64,000 bases of DNA from assembly GCA_036262835.1 (NCBI GenBank), contig DATAID010000104.1, positions 1 through 64,000 on the forward strand, read 5' to 3'. This document shows, piece by piece, positions 58,293 to 64,000 of this stretch; the first letter of the stretch is position 1; every line of letters starts with the position of its first letter. The notes under the pieces were generated by a model. The model did not search any database. It had not been told where the DNA came from and saw nothing but the letters and a program-made list of their open reading frames with translations. The stretch is from RBG-16-66-20 sp036262835. GTDB taxonomy: Bacteria > Pseudomonadota > Gammaproteobacteria > Burkholderiales > SG8-39. Position numbers and translations under genes: made by a program.

Positions 58293-58610
58293 TTACTTCG
58301 CCCGGATGTTGTTCTGCACAGCCTTCACGCCCTCGACACGCCGCGCGATGTCCGAGGCCTTGCGCGCTTCCTCGGGCGTGCCGGTGCCGGTCAGCTGGAC
58401 CACGCCCTGGGTGGTGGTCACGCCGATGTTCAGAGCGCTCACGTCCCTGTCCTCGACGAAGGCCGTCTTCACCTTGGCCGTGATCATGCTGTCGTCCACA
58501 TAGGCGCCCGCGGTCTGGCCAGGCTTGCCGTTGCTCGCGCAACCCGCTATGCCGATTACTGTCGCCAGCGCCAGCCATGCGGCGCGGCGCCGCCACTCGT
58601 TGCTTCTCAT
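58293..58610 (-). CDS. BON domain lipoprotein (OsmY-like)
   Basis: The 105-residue precursor has a lipoprotein signal with lipobox IAGC (Cys 24). A single BON domain (about 39-103) contains DDSMITAKVKTAFVEDRDVS, a conserved Gly in GVVQLTGTG and VEGVKAVQNNI. BON domains bind phospholipid membranes and appear in osmotic-shock proteins. AAAGGAAC precedes the ATG. Its own terminator, if any, would be shared with the hairpin of the convergent DUF1328 gene. Confidence 0.9.
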   Translation of the reverse strand: MRSNEWRRRAAWLALATVIGIAGCASNGKPGQTAGAYVDDSMITAKVKTAFVEDRDVSALNIGVTTTQGVVQLTGTGTPEEARKASDIARRVEGVKAVQNNIRAK

Positions 58611-58740
58611 GTTTCGTTCCTTTCCGGTTGAATTTACGAACGCTCCCGGCTCTCTGCCGAAAGCGAGTACCTTCAGTCATAGCAAAGGCCATACCGAAAC
58701 GCTCTAGGGCGCCATGCGCCGAAAGGCGCGTCCGGCCTCG

Positions 58741-58746
58741 TATACT
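58741..58746 (+). promoter_or_regulatory. Possible -10 of the alcohol dehydrogenase gene
   Basis: TATACT lies 34 bases before the ATG at 58781, with GAGGAG between as ribosome-binding site. No matching -35 is seen 16-18 bases upstream. The 170-base divergent interval 58611-58780 contains no other clear signal. Confidence 0.35.
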
Positions 58747-58780
58747 TCGCCCTCGATTGATTCCCGAGGAGCACCTTCGC

Positions 58781-59887
58781 ATGCAGCGCACGGGCAAGGC
58801 GGCCATTTGCCGCGAGATCGGCAAGCCGGTCGTGGTCGAAACGATCCGCGTCGATGGTCCGAAAAGAGGGGAAATCATGATCCGGATCGCGGCGTGCGGC
58901 GTATGCCATTCGGACCTGTCGGCGACCAACGGCACCATCCCGCTGCCGCCCCCGCTGGTGCTCGGCCATGAGGCCGCCGGCGAGGTGATCGAGGTGGGCG
59001 AAGGCGTCACCAGCCTGGCCGTGGGCGACCACGTGGTCAGCTCGTTCATCTACATGTGCGGCAAGTGCCGCTTCTGCTCGGGGGGCCGGCCTGTGCTCTG
59101 CGTCGAGCAGGGCAAGGCGCTCACCACGCCGCCCGAGGGCACTCCGCGCACCTTCGACCACGCCAACAAGCCGCTCAACATCTTCTCCGGCTGCGGCGTC
59201 ATGGCCGAGTACGCGACGCTTTCGGTCGACAACGTGGTGAGAATCGATCCCAAGATGCCGCTCGATCGCGCCGCGCTGGTCGGCTGCGCGGTGACCACCG
59301 GCGTCGGCGCCGTGTTCAACACCGCGCGCGTCGAGCCCGGGTCCACGGTCGCCGTGTTCGGTTGCGGCGGCGTCGGCTTGAACGCGATCCAGGGCGCGGT
59401 CATCGCGGGGGCCGAGAAGATCCTCGCCATCGACACGATGCAGGGCAAGCTCGACATGGCGAAAAAGTTCGGCGCGACCGACACGCTGCTCATCAAGCCG
59501 GGCGAGGACGCGACCAAGGAGATCAAGAAGCGAACGAACGGCGGGCCCGAGTACGCCTTCGAATGCGTGGGCTCGGGCGCGCTCGCGGAAGCCGCCTACA
59601 AGGCGATCCGGCGCGGCGGCAAGGCGGTCATCGTCGGCGTGGCAAAGCCGACCGACTCGGCCGGCATCCGCCCGATGGGCATGGTGTTCGAGGAAAAGAC
59701 GATCCAGGGCAGCTACTTCGGTTCCTGCGTGCCGCGCGTCGACTTCCCGCGCATGCTGCAGCTCTACATGGCGGGCAAGCTCAAGCTCGATGAGCTGATC
59801 ACGAAGCGCTACAAGATCGACGAGGCGCCGCAGGCGTTCGCGGATCTCGAATCCGGAAAGAACGCGCGCGGGGTCATCGTGTTCTAG
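58781..59887 (+). CDS. Zinc-dependent alcohol dehydrogenase, class III-like
   Basis: A 368-residue medium-chain dehydrogenase with catalytic zinc ligands in CGVCHSDL and LGHEAAGEV. The four structural-zinc cysteines are in CGKCRFCSGGRPVLC, and GCGGVGLNAIQGAVIAGA is the NAD site. The layout resembles class III/mycothiol-type formaldehyde dehydrogenases and broad alcohol dehydrogenases. The ATG at 58781 gives the expected N-terminus; the reading frame is open further upstream but in non-coding-like sequence. The next gene starts immediately after its stop. Confidence 0.9.
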   Translation: MQRTGKAAICREIGKPVVVETIRVDGPKRGEIMIRIAACGVCHSDLSATNGTIPLPPPLVLGHEAAGEVIEVGEGVTSLAVGDHVVSSFIYMCGKCRFCSGGRPVLCVEQGKALTTPPEGTPRTFDHANKPLNIFSGCGVMAEYATLSVDNVVRIDPKMPLDRAALVGCAVTTGVGAVFNTARVEPGSTVAVFGCGGVGLNAIQGAVIAGAEKILAIDTMQGKLDMAKKFGATDTLLIKPGEDATKEIKKRTNGGPEYAFECVGSGALAEAAYKAIRRGGKAVIVGVAKPTDSAGIRPMGMVFEEKTIQGSYFGSCVPRVDFPRMLQLYMAGKLKLDELITKRYKIDEAPQAFADLESGKNARGVIVF

Positions 59888-60259
59888 ATGGAGATCAACC
59901 GGCCGGAGGCGCTGCGCGAGGTCAGCGCCGCCTTCGCGCGCTACGAGGCGGCGCTAAACGAGAACGACGTGGCGACGCTGGACGAGCTCTTCTGGCGCAC
60001 GCCGCAGACGGTGCGCTACGGGATCGCCGAGGAGCTCTACGGCCACGCAGCCATCGCCGCATTCCGCGCCGCGCGCACGGGCGACACGCGCCGCGAGTTG
60101 CTGCGCACCGTGATCACCACCTATGGCGCCGACTTCGCCACCGCCTCGTGCGAGTTCCGCCGCCTGGCCACCGGGCGGCGCGGTCGGCAGATGCAAACCT
60201 GGGTGCGCTTTGCCGAGGGCTGGCGCATTGTCGCTGCGCACGTGAGCCTCAAAGACTAG
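59888..60259 (+). CDS. AtzH/HpxZ-like (DUF3225) protein
   Basis: A 123-residue SnoaL/cystatin-like protein with the family pattern ALNENDVATLDELFWRTPQT then VRYGIAEELYGHAAIAAFR. HpxZ is linked to oxalurate breakdown, and AtzH, in the cyanuric-acid pathway, acts on 1,3-dicarboxyurea. Here it is not in a purine context. It begins on the base after the alcohol dehydrogenase stop. It is convergent with the amidohydrolase gene 11 bases away. Confidence 0.8.
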   Translation: MEINRPEALREVSAAFARYEAALNENDVATLDELFWRTPQTVRYGIAEELYGHAAIAAFRAARTGDTRRELLRTVITTYGADFATASCEFRRLATGRRGRQMQTWVRFAEGWRIVAAHVSLKD

Positions 60260-60270
60260 AAGTTCAGGTC

Positions 60271-61437
60271 TTACTTCGAAAGCCGCTTTTCGACCAGGCG
60301 CGCGAAGAAGCTCGCGCCGTAGGGCAGGGCCTTGTCGTTGAAGTCGTAGGCGGGGTTGTGCACTTCGCACGCCCCTTCGCCATCCCCGTTGCCTATGTTG
60401 ATGTAGCAGCCCGGCACCTCGTTCAGCATGAACGAGAAGTCCTCCGAGGCCATGATGAGCGCAGGGTCGCGCTTGACGCTCTCGGTGCCGACGATCTCGG
60501 CGCAGATGCCGGCCGCGTAGTCGGCCTCGCGCGCATCGTTGATGGTCGGCGGGAAGATGACGCGGAAATCGGTCTTCGCCCTGGCGCCGAACCCGGCGGC
60601 CACGCCCTCGGCGACGCGCGCGAGGTTCCTGCCGATCAGCTCCATCACCTCGTTCGAAAACGCGCGCGCCGTGCCGGAGAGCCGCGCGGTCTGCGGAATC
60701 ACGTTGTAGGCCGCGCCGCCATGGATCTGGGTGACGGAGAGCACCGCCGTATCCACCGGCCGGACGTTGCGCGCGACGATGCTCTGGATCGCCGCGGTGA
60801 TGTGCGCGGCGACGAGGACCGTGTCGACGCTCGACTCGGGACGCGCGCCGTGCGAGCCGCGGCCCTCGATGTCGATGTCGAAGAAGGCGCCGCCCGCCAT
60901 CATGGGCCCGGAGCGCACCGCGAACCGGCCAAGCGGCATGCCCGGCCGGTTGTGCATGCCGAAGATCGCTTCGCACGGAAAGCGCTTGAACAGGCCGTCC
61001 TCGATCATCGCCTTCGCGCCGCCCAGTCCTTCTTCCGCGGGCTGGAAGATGAAATTCACCGTGCCGTCGAAATTCTTGGTCGCGGCGAGATACCTGGCCG
61101 CGCCGAGCAGCATGCTCGTGTGGCCGTCGTGGCCGCACGCGTGCATGCGTCCGTCGTGCTTCGATTTGTGGCCGAAGGAATTCGCCTCCTGGATCGGCAG
61201 GCAGTCCATGTCGGCGCGAAGTCCGAGGCTGCGCGTCGACGACCCCGATCGCAGCACCCCGACCACGCCCGTCTTGCCGATGCCGCGATGCACCTCGAGG
61301 CCGAACGCCTTCAGCCGGGAAGCGACGAAATCGGAGGTGCGGCGCTCCTCGAAGCCGAGCTCCGGGTGCGCGTGAAGGTCGCGCCGCCACGCGGTCATTT
61401 CCTCGTGCAGGGCGGCGATCGGCGGGGCGACGGGCAT
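60271..61437 (-). CDS. M20 family amidohydrolase (hippurate hydrolase/N-acyl-amino-acid amidohydrolase-like)
   Basis: A 388-residue M20D peptidase. It opens with WRRDLHAHPELGFEERRTSD and has LRADMDCLPI, the metal site MHACGHDGHTSMLLGAA, FQPAEEGLGGA with the catalytic Glu and second metal ligand, the dimerisation-domain motif GRGSHGARPE, and ASEDFSFML. It removes acyl groups from N-acyl or N-aroyl amino acids. No signal peptide. It is followed on the same strand by the Bug gene's stop-proximal context (that gene lies upstream, 22 bases away), so import and hydrolysis may be linked. Confidence 0.91.
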   Translation of the reverse strand: MPVAPPIAALHEEMTAWRRDLHAHPELGFEERRTSDFVASRLKAFGLEVHRGIGKTGVVGVLRSGSSTRSLGLRADMDCLPIQEANSFGHKSKHDGRMHACGHDGHTSMLLGAARYLAATKNFDGTVNFIFQPAEEGLGGAKAMIEDGLFKRFPCEAIFGMHNRPGMPLGRFAVRSGPMMAGGAFFDIDIEGRGSHGARPESSVDTVLVAAHITAAIQSIVARNVRPVDTAVLSVTQIHGGAAYNVIPQTARLSGTARAFSNEVMELIGRNLARVAEGVAAGFGARAKTDFRVIFPPTINDAREADYAAGICAEIVGTESVKRDPALIMASEDFSFMLNEVPGCYINIGNGDGEGACEVHNPAYDFNDKALPYGASFFARLVEKRLSK

Positions 61438-61459
61438 GGCGCTTCCCGGCGGCGTTTTG

Positions 61460-62419
61460 CTACTGCTCGATCCTGATGTTGGCGGTCTTGACGATCTGCC
61501 CGTAGCGCTCCTGCTCGCGGCGCATGTAGGCCATCATTTCATCGGGCGTATTCGCCGCGGTGTCCATGCCGAGCGGCACGAAGCGCTCCTTCAGGTCGGC
61601 CGACTGGGAAGCCTTCTGGATCTCCGCGGCGAGTCGTACGAGGATCTCCTTCGGCGTGCCCGCCGGCGCGGCGTAGCCGATCCAGGCGGCGCAGTCGTAG
61701 CCCGGCAGCTCCGCCGCCTCGGCGAGCGTCGGCACGTCCGGGAGCGCGGCGTTGCGCCGGGCGCTCGTGACGCCGAAGGTCTTGAGCTTCCCCGACTTGA
61801 TGTGCGAGCCGGTCGCCGCGACGGTCTCGATTGCATAGGAGACCTGCCCGCCCATCACGTCGGTGAGCGCCGGAACGCTGCCCTTGTAGGGCACGTGAAT
61901 CACCTTGAGCTGCGCCATGGAGTTGAAGAGCTCCGCGAACATGTGCGCGGTGGCGCCCGTGCCCGAGGAGGCGAAGGTGAACTTGCCGGGACTGCCGCGC
62001 ACGAGCGCGAGAAATTCCCTGGCGTTGCTGGCCGGGAACGAAGGCGCAACGACGAGCGCGAAGGGCGCCGTGCCGATCAGGCTCACCGGCGCCAGGTCCT
62101 TCAGCGGCACGTAGGGAATTTTCTGCAGGTTCGGCATGATCGAGATGGGCCCGCTCGAGGCCGCGAGCAGCGTGTAGCCGTCGGGGGCCGACTTCACCGC
62201 GAGCTCGGTGCCGATCTGGCCACCCGCGCCGGGCCGGTTCTCCATGACGAAAGGCTGGCCGAGCTGCTGGGAGAGCTTCTCGCCGATCAGGCGCGCGGCG
62301 AGGTCGGTCGCCTGCCCCGGCGGCCAGGGGATGATCACCTTGACCGGCTTGTTCGGATAGCTCTGCGCGGAGACGTGAAGCGAAAGGAAAAGTGCGACCA
62401 GCCCTGCGATTCTCTTCAT
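61460..62419 (-). CDS. Bug/TctC family substrate-binding protein
   Basis: The 319-residue precursor has a signal peptide ending HVSAQS (about 1-19) and the Bug opening YPNKPVKVIIPWPPGQATDL. It contains GAGGQIGTELAVKSAPDGYT and FASSGTGATAHMFAELFN. It lies 22 bases before the M20 amidohydrolase gene on the same strand, so the ligand is plausibly an acylated amino acid or a product of one. No TctAB channel genes lie nearby. AGGGAGGAACC precedes the ATG. Confidence 0.92.
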   Translation of the reverse strand: MKRIAGLVALFLSLHVSAQSYPNKPVKVIIPWPPGQATDLAARLIGEKLSQQLGQPFVMENRPGAGGQIGTELAVKSAPDGYTLLAASSGPISIMPNLQKIPYVPLKDLAPVSLIGTAPFALVVAPSFPASNAREFLALVRGSPGKFTFASSGTGATAHMFAELFNSMAQLKVIHVPYKGSVPALTDVMGGQVSYAIETVAATGSHIKSGKLKTFGVTSARRNAALPDVPTLAEAAELPGYDCAAWIGYAAPAGTPKEILVRLAAEIQKASQSADLKERFVPLGMDTAANTPDEMMAYMRREQERYGQIVKTANIRIEQ

Positions 62420-62453
62420 GGTTCCTCCCTGCGCGCTAGTTTAACCGCACGCC

Positions 62454-62484
62454 AAAAAAACGGCCGGCTGCGGGCAGCCGGCCG
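62454..62484 (-). terminator. Intrinsic terminator after the 48-residue acidic gene
   Basis: Read on the minus strand, an 11-bp perfect stem (62484-62474 with 62471-62461) with a 2-base spacer is followed by seven T residues (62460-62454). It ends the transcript of the small acidic gene. A further 7-bp inverted repeat, AAGCCGG (62492-62498) and CCGGCTT (62516-62522), lies between that gene's stop and this terminator. Confidence 0.88.
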
Positions 62485-62539
62485 GGGAGACAAGCCGGTG
62501 TCCGGGGGAGACGGGCCGGCTTGGAGGAGTCTTAGGAGG

Positions 62540-62686
62540 CTAGAACGGCGTGGCGCCCCGTTCAGTGCGGAGCTGGCTCGCGATTCGCTGGAATTCGCTT
62601 TCGTCCCAATCCAGGCCGAGATCTTCCTCGTCCCAATCCTGATCCTGGGGGATGCGGTCCTCTTCTGCTTGCGTCTCGCGCACCAT
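62540..62686 (-). CDS. Small acidic protein of unknown function (48 aa)
   Basis: A 49-codon frame encodes a very acidic protein with two copies of a D-W-D-E motif: DQDWDEEDLGLDWDESEF at residues 15-32. It then has a mixed-charge tail ending RGATPF. A consensus ribosome-binding site AAAGGAGG lies 6 bases before the ATG, and a strong terminator follows the stop. These make it a real gene despite its size. It has no signal peptide or membrane segment, and I do not recognise the family. It stands alone between the thiolase and Bug genes in the 400-base stretch 62420-62820. Confidence 0.75.
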   Translation of the reverse strand: MVRETQAEEDRIPQDQDWDEEDLGLDWDESEFQRIASQLRTERGATPF

Positions 62687-62775
62687 GCTGGCCTCCTTTG
62701 TGGAAGCCATCGTGCCGCCGCCGCGCGCGGCGCGCTATCGGCCGGATTTTGAATTTGCTGTCGGTGTTCGGCTAC

Positions 62776-62797
62776 AAAACGTCGCCCCGCTACGACG
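62776..62797 (-). terminator. Possible weak terminator after the thiolase gene
   Basis: On the minus strand CGTCG (62797-62793) pairs with CGACG (62784-62780) around an 8-base loop, followed by TTTTG (62779-62775). It is a short stem and could be leaky. It lies 24 bases after the thiolase stop. Confidence 0.4.
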
Positions 62798-62820
62798 CGC
62801 CGCGGGGTGGACTCGCCGCG

Positions 62821-63999
<1,179 letters not shown>

Positions 64000-64000
64000 G

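Overview
The window is one contiguous, gene-dense, GC-rich stretch of a betaproteobacterial chromosome, most likely Burkholderiales or a close relative. Three things support this: the order tuf - tRNA-Trp - secE - nusG - rplKAJL - rpoBC, the close match of these proteins to betaproteobacterial forms, and three Bug/TctC-type periplasmic receptors. Many genes overlap by 1-14 bases. No insertion sequence, prophage, CRISPR array or rRNA operon is visible, and there is no obvious horizontally acquired island.

Layout. 1-12.1 kb: end of tuf, tRNA-Trp, secE, nusG, four ribosomal protein genes with an L10-type leader and a rplL-rpoB attenuator hairpin, rpoB (with a roughly 65-residue lineage-specific insertion) and rpoC, closed by a strong terminator. 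A textbook sigma-54 promoter directly follows, in front of a 61-residue basic protein gene. 12.3-22.7 kb: ABC-F factor YheS coupled to a four-domain rhodanese, small lipoproteins, an acetyltransferase, a quinone reductase, a GST, an SDR without its catalytic Lys, a hydrolase, and an M48 peptidase with two exported proteins. 22.7-27.5 kb: an enolase-superfamily enzyme, an acyl-CoA ligase, a copper chaperone and a Baeyer-Villiger-type monooxygenase. 27.5-30.7 kb: an SDR, an atypical histidine phosphatase and a PhoU-like/PiT phosphate pair.

30.7-44.5 kb is a catabolic region. It holds an alpha-methylacyl-CoA racemase, an IclR regulator with a candidate operator, an SDR, ferredoxin plus P450, a Bug receptor, an alkylsulfatase-like hydrolase, a two-subunit acyl-CoA dehydrogenase, reductases, a GST, an MFS carrier and a thioesterase. 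The enzymes suggest oxidation and CoA-dependent breakdown of a branched, alicyclic or terpenoid-like acid; this is inference from family content. 44.6-50.4 kb is a separate tightly overlapping operon: NDP-forming acyl-CoA synthetase, iron alcohol dehydrogenase and a NitT/TauT-type ABC importer. 50.4-54.2 kb: RhlE helicase with a probable ATT start, and a Bug receptor with an aldehyde dehydrogenase.

54.3-58.6 kb combines an uncharacterised membrane trio (DUF2157, DUF4401, GDYXXLXY) with an envelope-stress set (glycine-zipper lipoprotein, Cys-repeat periplasmic protein, CsbD, DUF1328, BON). The csbD transcript starts at a second consensus sigma-54 promoter. 58.7-64 kb: Zn alcohol dehydrogenase, AtzH/HpxZ-like protein, M20 amidohydrolase, a third Bug receptor, a 48-residue acidic protein and a thiolase. 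The most original signals are the two sigma-54 promoters in front of small stress-type proteins, the RpoB insertion, the 48-residue acidic gene and the uncharacterised operons.
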